DNA from: Flavobacteriales bacterium
GTDB taxonomy: Bacteria > Bacteroidota > Bacteroidia > Flavobacteriales > JADGDT01
DNA: 28,820 nucleotides
Direction: 5' to 3'
Assembly (NCBI GenBank): GCA_023145275.1
Contig: JAGLEB010000126.1
Coordinates: forward strand, 1-28,820
Below the pieces are notes generated by a model. The model ran no database searches. It had not been told where the DNA came from and saw only the letters and a program-made list of their open reading frames with translations. Positions within the stretch are counted from its first letter, which is position 1; the number at the start of each line of letters is the position of its first letter. Made by a program: the position numbers and the translations under genes. Below are positions 1 to 7,072 of this stretch, piece after piece.

Positions 1-137
1 AATTTTCACGACACAATCCATAAGGTCAATAAAAACTACCTTTGGAGAATATTGCAAAGTATTGAACCATCGCACAATAATGGATAATATAAACCTGTCA
101 TGTATTAAATTTTAGGTGATTACATTAGGTGCGAAAC

Positions 138-154
138 TTTAGTTTATAACTAAA
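138..154. promoter_or_regulatory. Inverted repeat upstream of alkaline phosphatase
   Basis: A perfect 7-bp inverted repeat, TTTAGTT-tat-AACTAAA, lies about 70 bp before the alkaline phosphatase start. Its position fits an operator, but such AT-rich dyads also occur by chance in this genome. The rest of 1-225 is AT-rich, with no convincing ORF or RNA gene. Confidence 0.25.
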
Positions 155-190
155 TCATCTAATAATATAAAATTTTACAATATTATACAT

Positions 191-198
191 GATATTTG
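191..198 (+). promoter_or_regulatory. Possible -7 element of alkaline phosphatase promoter
   Basis: GATATTTG matches the Bacteroidota -7 consensus TAnnTTTG at all fixed positions but the first. It sits 27 bp before the start codon at 226. No clear TTG/TTTG -33 element is seen upstream, so this is a weak call. Confidence 0.3.
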
Positions 199-225
199 CA
201 GTCATAAATTAAAAAATCATAACAA

Positions 226-1392
226 ATGAAAATATTTAGAATCCAATTAATGATTGCTGTGCTATTCTTAGGAGCATTTAGCATTCAAGCGCAAGATTTT
301 AAGGATGGAAAATACGCCAAAGAAAAGGCAGTTGAAGGATATTCTTTAGACCATAGCTATGATGTAAAAAAAATATCAGAATACAAAGGAAAGCAAACTC
401 ACGCTAAAAACATTATTCTATTAATAGGTGATGGAATGGGTAGCTCTCATGTTTTTGCGGGCATTACTGCAAACAAGGGCAATACTTACTTCCAACAATT
501 TCTAAACATTGGATATTCTAAAACACAGAGTGCTAATAAATACACTACTGATTCTGCCGCTGGTGGTACTGCTATTTCTGCAGGGGTAAAGACAAACAAT
601 GGATCTATAGGAGTAGATGCTGAAGGAAAAGCTGTAAAAACTATTCTAGAAATAGCCGAAGAGAATGGCAAATCTACAGGATTAGTTGCCACATCGTCGA
701 TAACTCATGCTACACCTGCTTCATTTATCGCTCACCAAGCAAGTAGAAAAATGTATGATGAGATTGCAGAAGATTTCTTAAAAACCGATATAGAGGTTTT
801 CATAGGTGGTGGCATGATGAATTTTTCGAAAAGAAAAGATGGGAAAGATCTAATTTCTGAGTTAGAGAAAAAGGGATACAAAATAGCTGACAACCTAAAA
901 GATGCGATGGATTTTAAAGGAGATAAATTAGCAGCTCTAATCTACGACAAACACCCTGAGGGGATCGATAAAAGAGGAGAAATGTTAGTCCCAGCTACTG
1001 ACAAATCAATCGAGATATTAAATAAAAATAAAAAAGGATTTTTCTTAATGGTTGAAGGATCACAGATTGATTGGGCTGCACACGGAAACAATACAGAGCA
1101 ATTGATAGGTGAGCTTGCAGATTTTGACAGAGCAATTGGTGAAGCGCTTAAATTTGCAGAGAAGGATGGAAATACCCTTGTAATTGTCACTGCTGATCAC
1201 GAAACTGGTGGTTTTGCTGTAAAAAATGGTGACAACAATGGATCTGTAAAAGGTGAATTTACTTCAAAAGGTCATACTGCCACTATGGTTCCAGTATTCG
1301 CTTACGGGCCAGGAGCCGAAGACTTTAGAGGTATCTATGAGAATACTGAGTTATTCTATAAAATGGTGGAAGCTTTTGGATTCAAGAAGTAA
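226..1392 (+). CDS. Alkaline phosphatase, secreted (PhoA superfamily)
   Basis: Metal-dependent phosphomonoesterase that releases phosphate from organic phosphate esters outside the cytoplasm. The N-terminus is a Sec signal peptide of about 22 residues ending in IQA-QDF. Family motifs are complete: GDGMG with Asp69 (metal ligand), DSAAGGTA with the nucleophile Ser110, THATPAS, MVEGSQIDWAAH with Glu277, Asp282 and His286, ADHETGG with Asp324-His325, and GHTA with His350. HQASRKMYDEIA probably supplies the substrate-binding Arg. The length (388 aa) is normal for compact bacterial forms. It stands alone, convergent with the DUF4835 gene, and ends in a strong hairpin. I see no outer-membrane sorting domain, so a periplasmic location is most likely. 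Phosphate control is plausible, but no recognisable Pho site is visible. Confidence 0.95.
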   Translation: MKIFRIQLMIAVLFLGAFSIQAQDFKDGKYAKEKAVEGYSLDHSYDVKKISEYKGKQTHAKNIILLIGDGMGSSHVFAGITANKGNTYFQQFLNIGYSKTQSANKYTTDSAAGGTAISAGVKTNNGSIGVDAEGKAVKTILEIAEENGKSTGLVATSSITHATPASFIAHQASRKMYDEIAEDFLKTDIEVFIGGGMMNFSKRKDGKDLISELEKKGYKIADNLKDAMDFKGDKLAALIYDKHPEGIDKRGEMLVPATDKSIEILNKNKKGFFLMVEGSQIDWAAHGNNTEQLIGELADFDRAIGEALKFAEKDGNTLVIVTADHETGGFAVKNGDNNGSVKGEFTSKGHTATMVPVFAYGPGAEDFRGIYENTELFYKMVEAFGFKK

Positions 1393-1411
1393 TAAACTGA
1401 AAACTTCTTAG

Positions 1412-1456
1412 AAAGCATTATGCCTCTATATCTATGATTTAGAGGCATAATGCTTT
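1412..1456. terminator. Bidirectional intrinsic terminator between convergent genes
   Basis: A perfect 17-bp inverted repeat (arms 1412-1428 and 1440-1456, 11-nt loop). The arms end in AAA/TTT, so the hairpin can stop transcription from the alkaline phosphatase gene on the plus strand and from DUF4835 on the minus strand. It lies 20 bp after one stop codon and about 34 bp after the other. Confidence 0.85.
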
Positions 1457-1489
1457 ATGAAATATTCTACTGTAAATTTATTCTCTAGG

Positions 1490-2380
1490 CTATTTAAGTT
1501 TATTCCAATTTGCTTGATTTGTTGGACTAATAGTATTTAGAGCAGACCTTAACTCTTCAATATTAACACTTGGTCCAGCACTAAATATCTCAACAATCTC
1601 ATCGACTTTTGCATCCATAAAATTTTGAACAATATTTGCATTAGGCCTTGATTTTGCAACACCTTCCAACTTTTTTATCGACTCAAAAATTTGACTTTTA
1701 CCAACAGCACTATTCTTACTCATTACATCTAAGCCAAGTCTGTGATACTGATAAGATGCAATTCGAGCATCAGAATATGTATCGGCCAACAAATTTTCTA
1801 TTATCCAATATCTATTTGCCCTACTTGAATTAGCTTCCCAACCAGAATAACCCTGATTTTGAGCAAACTCAACAACCTTTCTAGCTTTCTCAAAATATTC
1901 TGTTCCATCCTTTTCTTTGAATGTATCAGCATCAATCCCAAGCATTAAATACGCATAGAACGACATAGTTGAAACCAGATTACTAGTAAAGTTCTGTTCA
2001 TTGAAAACTAGAGGTTCGTGCTCGATATATTTAAATTGAAACTTAGAATCTTTATAATTATAGGTCGGACTATTATAGTCTGTCCCGTAAATAGGTCTAC
2101 GACTCTGCACTTGTATAGTTGCAGTAAACTGATCGGCAGAAGCTTCTTGCATAATAATCATAGTGAGAGTAACGTCGATTCTCTCCTCTACCTCATAATT
2201 GTACTCTGTCCACACAGTAGAGTTCATAAATTCAATTAAAGAAGTCTGTAGGGTTTCGAATCTCTGCTTATTTGTGCCTTCAATCCTATCAGCATTTACC
2301 GATATTACACAGTTAAATTCCTGAGCCCAAATTGATGTATTTAGGAACAATAGTAAGAATAATAGAGTCAGTTTATTCAT
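1490..2380 (-). CDS. DUF4835 family secreted protein
   Basis: Conserved Bacteroidota protein of unknown function, recognised by its size (296 aa) and position directly after coaBC. It starts with a signal peptide, roughly residues 1-19 ending SIWAQ-EF, so it is exported. The mature part has the family pattern: an early VNADRIEGTNKQRFETLQ segment, an N-x-T-W-T-like stretch (FMNSTVWTEY), and a central YAYLMLGIDADTF segment. No catalytic motif is recognisable. Its start is one base from the coaBC stop, so the two are co-transcribed. In many relatives recN follows; here the cluster ends at the shared terminator instead. The link with BamD and CoaBC neighbours suggests an envelope role, but that is inference only. 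Confidence 0.85.
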   Translation of the reverse strand: MNKLTLLFLLLFLNTSIWAQEFNCVISVNADRIEGTNKQRFETLQTSLIEFMNSTVWTEYNYEVEERIDVTLTMIIMQEASADQFTATIQVQSRRPIYGTDYNSPTYNYKDSKFQFKYIEHEPLVFNEQNFTSNLVSTMSFYAYLMLGIDADTFKEKDGTEYFEKARKVVEFAQNQGYSGWEANSSRANRYWIIENLLADTYSDARIASYQYHRLGLDVMSKNSAVGKSQIFESIKKLEGVAKSRPNANIVQNFMDAKVDEIVEIFSAGPSVNIEELRSALNTISPTNQANWNKLK

Positions 2381-2381
2381 T

Positions 2382-3584
2382 TTATAGTCTTGTTATTATC
2401 GCAGCAACAATATCTGCAGCTACCTCTTTTTTTGTTTTTAGATCGAAATTAGCAATTTTCCCTGCACTATCTACAATAGTAATCTTATTGGTATCGTGTT
2501 TAAAACCAGCGCCGCTATCTTTCAGTGAATTTAACACAATAAAATCTAGATTTTTCCTCTGAAGTTTACCTTTTGCATTATCGAGTTCATTTTCGGTTTC
2601 AAGAGCAAAACCAACAAGAAATTGATCCTTTTTTATTTCACCAACAGATGCTAAAATATCATCTGTTGGTTCTAGTTCAATATTCATCGAACTATCAACT
2701 TTTTTTATCTTCTCAGTAGCAACAAACTTCGGTTTATAATCAGCAACAGCAGCTGAAAATATCCCGATATCTACGTTAGAAAAATCATCATGCACTGCAT
2801 TGAACATCTCCTCAGCACTAGTTACATCTACTCTACGCACATTAAGACCATCTATTTTTTGAGATGTAGGGCCAGTAATTAAAGTAACCTCAGCACCTTG
2901 CAGCGAACATTCTGCTGCCAATTCAAACCCCATTTTTCCAGAAGAATGATTACCAATATACCTCACAGGATCAATAGCTTCGTAAGTTGGACCAGCTGTT
3001 ATAAGTACTTTTTTTCCTTGTAGAGCTAGGTCCTGAGATAAATGCTTCGATATAAAATCTACAATTTCAACAGGCTCAGCCATTCTTCCTTCTCCAAAAA
3101 GGCCAGATGCTAATTCCCCAAAATTAGATTCTATAAATATATCACCAAAAGACTTTAATTTTCTTACATTCTCATTTGTAGTGGGATGCTTATACATATC
3201 TAAATCCATAGCTGGAGCAAAATAAATAGGGCACCTACCCGATAAATATGTCGCAACTAAAAGATTATCTGCCAGACCATTTGCCATTTTACCAAGAGTG
3301 TTAGCTGTAACTGGCGCAACGATCATAAAATCAGCCCATATTCCCAAATCTACATGACTATTCCACACTCCTTCTTCTCCCGTTGAGAACTTCGAATGAA
3401 CAGGATTCTTGGATAAGGTTGATAAGGTTAATGGTGTAATAAATTCCTTCGAAGCTTTAGTCATAATGACCTTTACATTTGCTCCTGCCTTCACAAACTC
3501 TCTAACTAGTAATGCCGACTTATAGGCAGCGATACTAGCAGTAACACCAATCAGTACATTTTTACCTTTTAATACATCTTTCAT
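2382..3584 (-). CDS. coaBC: Bifunctional phosphopantothenoylcysteine decarboxylase / phosphopantothenate-cysteine ligase
   Basis: Catalyses two successive steps of coenzyme A synthesis in the cytoplasm: CTP-dependent ligation of cysteine to phosphopantothenate, then FMN-dependent decarboxylation. The N-terminal CoaC flavoprotein domain (about 1-185) shows GVTASIAAYKS, the catalytic His77 in SHVDLG, and PAMDLDM at 124-130, where the E. coli enzyme has PAMN. The lid reads GELASGLFGEGRM, without the Cys found in E. coli CoaC. The CoaB domain (about 190-400) shows ITAGPTYEAIDPVR, NHSSGKMG, AAVADY and the KIKK lysines at 292-295. Full length at 400 aa. It has its own promoter (3622-3650) although it follows bamD-rpoZ. 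Confidence 0.95.
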   Translation of the reverse strand: MKDVLKGKNVLIGVTASIAAYKSALLVREFVKAGANVKVIMTKASKEFITPLTLSTLSKNPVHSKFSTGEEGVWNSHVDLGIWADFMIVAPVTANTLGKMANGLADNLLVATYLSGRCPIYFAPAMDLDMYKHPTTNENVRKLKSFGDIFIESNFGELASGLFGEGRMAEPVEIVDFISKHLSQDLALQGKKVLITAGPTYEAIDPVRYIGNHSSGKMGFELAAECSLQGAEVTLITGPTSQKIDGLNVRRVDVTSAEEMFNAVHDDFSNVDIGIFSAAVADYKPKFVATEKIKKVDSSMNIELEPTDDILASVGEIKKDQFLVGFALETENELDNAKGKLQRKNLDFIVLNSLKDSGAGFKHDTNKITIVDSAGKIANFDLKTKKEVAADIVAAIITRL

Positions 3585-3621
3585 ATAAAAATAATCGTCA
3601 ATAGCTATTGCTACAATGAAT

Positions 3622-3650
3622 CAAAGTTAATCTTATGTATAAAGCCCAAA
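3622..3650 (-). promoter_or_regulatory. Promoter of coaBC-DUF4835
   Basis: On the minus strand, TTTG (3650-3647), a 17-bp spacer, then TAACTTTG (3629-3622), a perfect match to TAnnTTTG. The predicted start near 3616 leaves a leader of about 32 nt before the coaBC ATG at 3584. Confidence 0.7.
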
Positions 3651-3773
3651 AAAGGCCACTTCTAAATAGTTTATCAAAGAAAACAAAAACAATTAAGCCT
3701 ACGAAATAATTTCGCATAATTGATTCATTCCTTCAAACTATTTAAAAATAGCCTCCACAAAAAGAGCTGATTC

Positions 3774-4094
3774 TTAATTCGACTCAGGCTTTCTATAGTA
3801 TATTTTATCTTCAAGCCACTCATCAATTGCCATAGCATGTGCTTTTGGAAGGCGCTCATAAAAACGCGAAACCTCAATCTGCTCGTTATTTTCGAACACT
3901 TCATCAAGACTTTCTGAGTTTGAAGCAAATTCTTCTAACTTATCAATCAATTCTTTCTTAATGTCTGCATTAATTTGATTTGCCCTTTTAGCAATGATTA
4001 CAATAGACTCATAAATGTTATCTGTTGCTTTATCAATTTCATTTCTATCTCTTGTGATAGTAGTGACAGCAGCTGTACTTTTTTTGTAATCCAT
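3774..4094 (-). CDS. rpoZ: DNA-directed RNA polymerase omega subunit (Rpb6-type, Bacteroidota)
   Basis: Small subunit that helps RNA polymerase assembly by clamping beta-prime. The protein (106 aa) has the Bacteroidota form: an N-terminal VTTITRDRNEIDKATDNIYESIVIIAKRANQI segment equivalent to the Rpb6/omega core helix, then an acidic middle part and a C-terminal ERLPKAHAMAIDEWLEDKIYYRKP tail. It is often annotated only as a hypothetical protein in this phylum. The start lies 20 bp after the bamD stop, so it belongs to the bamD transcript. A shorter frame in the opposite phase over the same region is only a shadow. Confidence 0.85.
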   Translation of the reverse strand: MDYKKSTAAVTTITRDRNEIDKATDNIYESIVIIAKRANQINADIKKELIDKLEEFASNSESLDEVFENNEQIEVSRFYERLPKAHAMAIDEWLEDKIYYRKPESN

Positions 4095-4114
4095 CTTATA
4101 TATCTAATTAAAAC

Positions 4115-4954
4115 TTATTTCTTACTATATTCTTCTCCTTCTTTCTTGTAAGCCTCATACTCTTCAATAGCCAATTCTACTTCTGAATAATACTTCTTAG
4201 CATCTCTACTGAACTCTGACTCGGGATATCTTTTTTCAAAAACTAAATACGCAGTTTTTGCATCTCGATATCTTTCTGGCTGCTTAGTATAATAACTATT
4301 CTCGGCATATAAATACAAAGACTCAAACTTTAAGAAATACGCTTCTTCTCTCAAGTCACTATCAGGATAATCGCTAATGAAATTACCAAAAGTGATATTA
4401 GAAGCCTTATAATTCTCTAATTTCATGTACTGATTTGCAATACCGAAATCTTTCTTTTCTAGTTTAACTCTTAACTCCTTAATAATTTCGTTTGCCTCTT
4501 TTTCTTTTTCTGAATCAGAATACCTATTTATATACTTTTGCATTTCTGCAATCGCTTTTATCGTATTTTCTTGATCTAGAGTATATCTAGGCGAATCCAA
4601 ATAGTAGCAATATGCCTGTTTATAGGCAGCATCCTCCATTTTAGAACTTTCAGGATAAGACTTTACAAAACGCTCATAATAATATGCCGCTAATAAATAA
4701 TCACCCATACCAAAATAGGCTTCCGCCATCATATAAGTAATCCTTTCGGCTTGAGGCGTTCCTCTATATGCAGGCTGAACCTGTTCGAAAAGCTTATTGG
4801 CTCTTGTAAACTTTCCGCTTTCGAAAAGTTCATTCGCCATTTTTAATTTAGCTGCATTATCATTGCTTTTAAGTACTTTCTCATATTCGCTACAAGAAAC
4901 TGTAGCTAATGCGAATACACTCAAAAACATAAAGAGTTTTAAATTCTTAAACAT
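4115..4954 (-). CDS. bamD: Outer membrane assembly lipoprotein BamD
   Basis: TPR-containing lipoprotein of the BAM complex, which folds beta-barrel proteins into the outer membrane. The signal peptide (residues 1-20) ends in the lipobox ATVS-Cys21, so the protein is lipidated. The rest is a run of helix-turn-helix repeats typical of BamD: ANELFESGKFTRANKLFEQV, then AEAYFGMGDYLLAAYYYERFVKSYPES, then AYLVFEKRYPESEF near the end. The length (279 aa) is normal. It is followed by rpoZ 20 bp downstream. A perfect promoter places the transcription start almost at the ATG, so the mRNA may be leaderless. Confidence 0.93.
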   Translation of the reverse strand: MFKNLKLFMFLSVFALATVSCSEYEKVLKSNDNAAKLKMANELFESGKFTRANKLFEQVQPAYRGTPQAERITYMMAEAYFGMGDYLLAAYYYERFVKSYPESSKMEDAAYKQAYCYYLDSPRYTLDQENTIKAIAEMQKYINRYSDSEKEKEANEIIKELRVKLEKKDFGIANQYMKLENYKASNITFGNFISDYPDSDLREEAYFLKFESLYLYAENSYYTKQPERYRDAKTAYLVFEKRYPESEFSRDAKKYYSEVELAIEEYEAYKKEGEEYSKK

Positions 4955-4958
4955 CGTG

Positions 4959-4991
4959 CAAAGATAGGGATTATTTTAATTACTAATCAAA
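4959..4991 (-). promoter_or_regulatory. Promoter of bamD-rpoZ, adjacent to the start codon
   Basis: On the minus strand, TTTG (4991-4988), a 21-bp spacer, then TATCTTTG (4966-4959), both perfect consensus elements. Only four bases (CACG) separate the -7 element from the bamD ATG at 4954, so transcription should begin at or within a few bases of the start codon. Confidence 0.75.
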
Positions 4992-5069
4992 TGAATTTTA
5001 AGCACATAAAAAAAGTGAATTCTCATAACAATAATGCTCGAGAACCCACCAAAAATCTATATTTATCGC

Positions 5070-5582
5070 TTATTGAGGTCCTGTTCCTGCTTGAGCAACA
5101 ATAGTCTTAATATCGTTATCAAATAGATATAAACCTCCTTTATCGTCGCCAATCATGTTAATCTTGTCGAGAACCATTCTTGCTAAAGCCTCTTCTTCGA
5201 TCTGCTCAGAAACGTACCATTGTAAGAAATTATTACTCGCATAGTCTCTCTCTTCAAGACTAACATGAACAATATCGTTTATCTTTTTAGATACCATAAC
5301 TTCGTGGTTAAACAGTATTTCAAACATTTTCTTGAGAGAAACAAAGTTACTTGTAGGCTTTGCTACATCAGGAACAATTGCGACTCCACCTCTTTCGTTT
5401 ACAAAACGGATAATTTTCAGCATATGCTGTCTCTCCTCATCCGCATGATCGTACATAAATTTGGCAACACCTTCCATTCCTTTTGTCTCAGACCAAACAG
5501 CCATTGAAAGATATATTTGAGAAGAATCTCCTTCTAATTTTATTTGATCGTTTAATGACTTCTGCATTCTCTCTGATAACAT
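5070..5582 (-). CDS. ftnA: Ferritin (FtnA-type iron storage protein)
   Basis: Forms a 24-subunit cytoplasmic shell that oxidises Fe(II) and stores it as mineral. The 170-aa protein keeps the ferroxidase residues at the same numbering as E. coli FtnA: Glu17, Tyr24, Glu50, His53, Glu94, Gln127 and Glu130. There is no haem-binding Met pattern to suggest bacterioferritin. The start is 24 bp after the dapA stop, so read-through is possible, but a -7 element inside the end of dapA (5634-5641) suggests separate expression as well. I see no obvious iron-responsive operator. Confidence 0.95.
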   Translation of the reverse strand: MLSERMQKSLNDQIKLEGDSSQIYLSMAVWSETKGMEGVAKFMYDHADEERQHMLKIIRFVNERGGVAIVPDVAKPTSNFVSLKKMFEILFNHEVMVSKKINDIVHVSLEERDYASNNFLQWYVSEQIEEEALARMVLDKINMIGDDKGGLYLFDNDIKTIVAQAGTGPQ

Positions 5583-5606
5583 AATCGCTCTTATTTTTCG
5601 TTATAA

Positions 5607-6488
5607 TTATACAACATATAAACGGTCAATTATCAAATCTATTTTACCGCTTAATATATTTGACGACGAAATTAATGGTAATCTGACAGAATCTGAACAA
5701 ATATCTAATTTTTTTAATACAGTTTTTATCCCAGAAGGATTCCCCTCTTCAAATATTAAACCAATTAGGTCCAGATAATTATAATGCAATTCAGTTGCTT
5801 CGCGAACTTTTCCGTCTAAAGCTAGCCGTATCATTTCAGAAAAATCCTCTGGAAAAGCCTGTCCAATAACCGAAATTACACCACTTCCTCCTAAAAGAGT
5901 TATAGGCAATGCTAAAGAATCATCACCAGAAATAATATGAAAACCAGCTGGTTTATTCTGTATTAATTCCATTGCTTGCTTCATCATTCCAGCTGCTTCT
6001 TTCACTGCAACAATGTTTGTAAAATCATCGGCAAGTCTTACTATTGTTTCTGGAAACATATTTGAGCCCGTTCTCCCAGGAACATTATATAAAATAATAT
6101 CAATTGGACAAACGTTTGCTATAGCAGCAAAGTGTTGGTAAATCCCCTCCTGAGTTGGCTTGTTGTAATGTGGAGAAGCAGAAAGGATAGCATCAAACTG
6201 ACTTAAATCAGTCGATTTTATCTCCTCTACAACAGCATGAGTATTATTACCTCCTAAGCCTAGTACTAAAGGAACTCTCTTATTATTCACCTCAACCACG
6301 AAGTTAATAAGATCTTTCTTTTCTAGTGAAGACAAAGTTGCAATCTCGGCAGTTGTGCCAAGTACTACAATATATTCTACTCCTCCAGCAATCGAATGAT
6401 TAATAAGTTTTTCTAAACTTAGAAAATCAATATTGCCATCCAAACTAAATGGAGTAACCAAAGCCACTCCTGTTCCTGTTAACCTCAT
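5607..6488 (-). CDS. dapA: 4-hydroxy-tetrahydrodipicolinate synthase
   Basis: Condenses pyruvate with aspartate semialdehyde in the first committed step of lysine and diaminopimelate synthesis. The TIM-barrel protein (293 aa) has GTTAE with Thr45-Thr46 (usually GTTGE), Tyr108 in SPHYNKP, Tyr134 in ILYNVPGRTG, Arg139, and the Schiff-base Lys163 in VAVKEAAG. The C-terminal ISGDDS and GGSGVISV motifs are present. The aligned catalytic residues support true DapA over related aldolases such as NanA or KDG aldolase. The leader upstream contains a TG/CA dinucleotide tract and a hairpin. Ferritin follows 24 bp downstream. Confidence 0.93.
   Translation of the reverse strand: MRLTGTGVALVTPFSLDGNIDFLSLEKLINHSIAGGVEYIVVLGTTAEIATLSSLEKKDLINFVVEVNNKRVPLVLGLGGNNTHAVVEEIKSTDLSQFDAILSASPHYNKPTQEGIYQHFAAIANVCPIDIILYNVPGRTGSNMFPETIVRLADDFTNIVAVKEAAGMMKQAMELIQNKPAGFHIISGDDSLALPITLLGGSGVISVIGQAFPEDFSEMIRLALDGKVREATELHYNYLDLIGLIFEEGNPSGIKTVLKKLDICSDSVRLPLISSSNILSGKIDLIIDRLYVV
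5634..5641 (-). promoter_or_regulatory. Candidate -7 element for ferritin inside dapA
   Basis: TAGATTTG (minus strand 5641-5634) is a perfect TAnnTTTG match within the last codons of dapA, about 50 bp before the ferritin ATG. No TTG is found at the proper -33 distance, so this is a moderate call. Confidence 0.4.
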
Positions 6489-6502
6489 TTATTCTTTGAT
6501 AA

Positions 6503-6525
6503 TGTGTGTGTATGTGTGTGTGTGT
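6503..6525. repeat. TG/CA dinucleotide tract in the dapA leader
   Basis: A 23-bp run of alternating T and purine: four TG units, one TA, six TG units and a final T. In the dapA mRNA it reads as CA repeats ending about 15 nt before the start codon. It is the only such microsatellite I see in the window. Confidence 0.9.
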
Positions 6526-6534
6526 CCTAAAATA

Positions 6535-6550
6535 CTTATTCTTCAATAAG
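6535..6550 (-). other. Small hairpin in the dapA leader
   Basis: Perfect 6-bp inverted repeat CTTATT-cttc-AATAAG with a 4-nt loop, between the dapA -7 element and the CA-repeat tract. It would form in the 5' leader. There is no U run, so it is not a terminator. Confidence 0.35.
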
Positions 6551-6571
6551 AAGAATTGTGCTTTATTACTA

Positions 6572-6579
6572 CAAAGATA
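6572..6579 (-). promoter_or_regulatory. -7 element of dapA promoter
   Basis: TATCTTTG (minus strand 6579-6572) is a perfect TAnnTTTG match. The expected start near 6566 gives dapA a leader of about 78 nt that holds a hairpin and the CA repeats. The -33 element is not clear. Confidence 0.55.
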
Positions 6580-6641
6580 AAACTAGATTCCTAATTTTAA
6601 ACATTATGTTAGAAATATAACAAATTAATAAGGTAACCAAC

Positions 6642-6681
6642 AAAAAAAACACAGAAATAAGAATGAACTATTGTTTCTGTG
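6642..6681 (-). terminator. Intrinsic terminator of the small-ORF transcript
   Basis: On the minus strand, CACAGAAA (6681-6674) pairs perfectly with TTTCTGTG (6657-6650) around a 16-nt loop that has further AATA/TATT pairing. It is followed directly by eight T residues (6649-6642). It lies about 190 bp after the small ORF at 6864-7022 and has no other gene upstream to serve. Confidence 0.7.
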
Positions 6682-6724
6682 CCTCAAAAATTGAGTTCTG
6701 CTGTTATTTTAATGGGTTAATAGC

Positions 6725-6845
6725 TTACGAGGTTAAAAGGTTATGTGCTTGTAACCCAGTCAACCTTTTTGCCTTTAACATTAACTTAGGTTATTAATTA
6801 CTTTAAACATTATTTTGTATTACCATTAAATTCGTGGAGAACCAT
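6725..6845 (-). other. Three tandem micro-ORFs with TAATG junctions
   Basis: Downstream of the 52-codon ORF, on the same strand, lie three very short frames: 6845-6810 (11 aa, MVLHEFNGNTK), 6810-6781 (9 aa, MFKVINNLS) and 6781-6725 (18 aa, MLKAKRLTGLQAHNLLTS). Each stop overlaps the next start as TAATG. There is no other evidence that they are translated, and AT-rich DNA makes TAA/ATG overlaps common. The stretch also holds competing inverted repeats: AAAAGGTT/AACCTTTT at 6735-6742/6762-6769 and GGTTA/TAACC at 6739-6743/6752-6756. Confidence 0.2.
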
Positions 6846-6863
6846 AAATTGTTTCACTAAACG

Positions 6864-7022
6864 TTAAACTTTGAATATAGCTTTAAACACTGTGCTAACA
6901 AAATTACCTACACAAACGGCACAACTACTAATTTTTTTAACAAATGATGCCTCTTCATGACAGTTTGATGCACAATCAGAACTATAACTATGCCAATGAT
7001 CATTATATCTAGTATCTTCCAT
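6864..7022 (-). CDS. Small Cys-rich hypothetical protein (52 aa)
   Basis: A short frame, ATG at 7022 and TAA at 6864, not recognised as any known family. The N-terminal third is polar and rich in Asp, His, Tyr and Ser (MEDTRYNDHWHSYSSD). The middle holds a Cys17-x3-Cys21-His22 pair and a Cys34-x2-Cys37 pair. The last 15 residues (VGNFVSTVFKAIFKV) are hydrophobic with two lysines and could form an amphipathic or membrane-seeking helix. It is isolated between dapA and the DUF6913 gene but has its own perfect -7 element (7073-7080) about 50 bp upstream and a terminator downstream (6642-6681), which is the main reason to believe it is expressed. Zinc binding, a disulfide-bonded peptide or a modified-peptide precursor are all possible; none is shown. 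It could also be a non-coding RNA with a chance ORF. Confidence 0.45.
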   Translation of the reverse strand: MEDTRYNDHWHSYSSDCASNCHEEASFVKKISSCAVCVGNFVSTVFKAIFKV

Positions 7023-7052
7023 ATTAATAATAAATTTTCAAGTTTCACATAT

Positions 7053-7066
7053 GTAACAAAAGTTAC
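7053..7066 (-). other. 5'-terminal hairpin of the small-ORF transcript
   Basis: GTAAC-aaaa-GTTAC, a perfect 5-bp inverted repeat located exactly where transcription from the 7073-7080 element should begin. The RNA would start with a stem-loop, a feature that often protects 5' ends. It could equally be an operator at +1. Confidence 0.35.
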
Positions 7067-7072
7067 CTAATG

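Noticed and set aside
942..1190. Antisense open frame inside the alkaline phosphatase gene
   Set aside because: The plus-strand frame carries all catalytic motifs; the antisense product has no recognisable domain.
3647..3658. GCC-aaaaaa-GGC as terminator after rpoZ
   Set aside because: Stem of only three to four base pairs and no T run after it; the segment is better explained as the -33 region of coaBC.
3725..3928. 67-codon minus-strand frame overlapping rpoZ
   Set aside because: It overlaps the conserved omega frame in another phase and has no recognisable features.
6720..6790. GGTTA-rich stretch as a tandem repeat or CRISPR-like array
   Set aside because: The GGTTA copies are irregularly spaced and differ in flanks; there are no regular spacers or constant repeat length.
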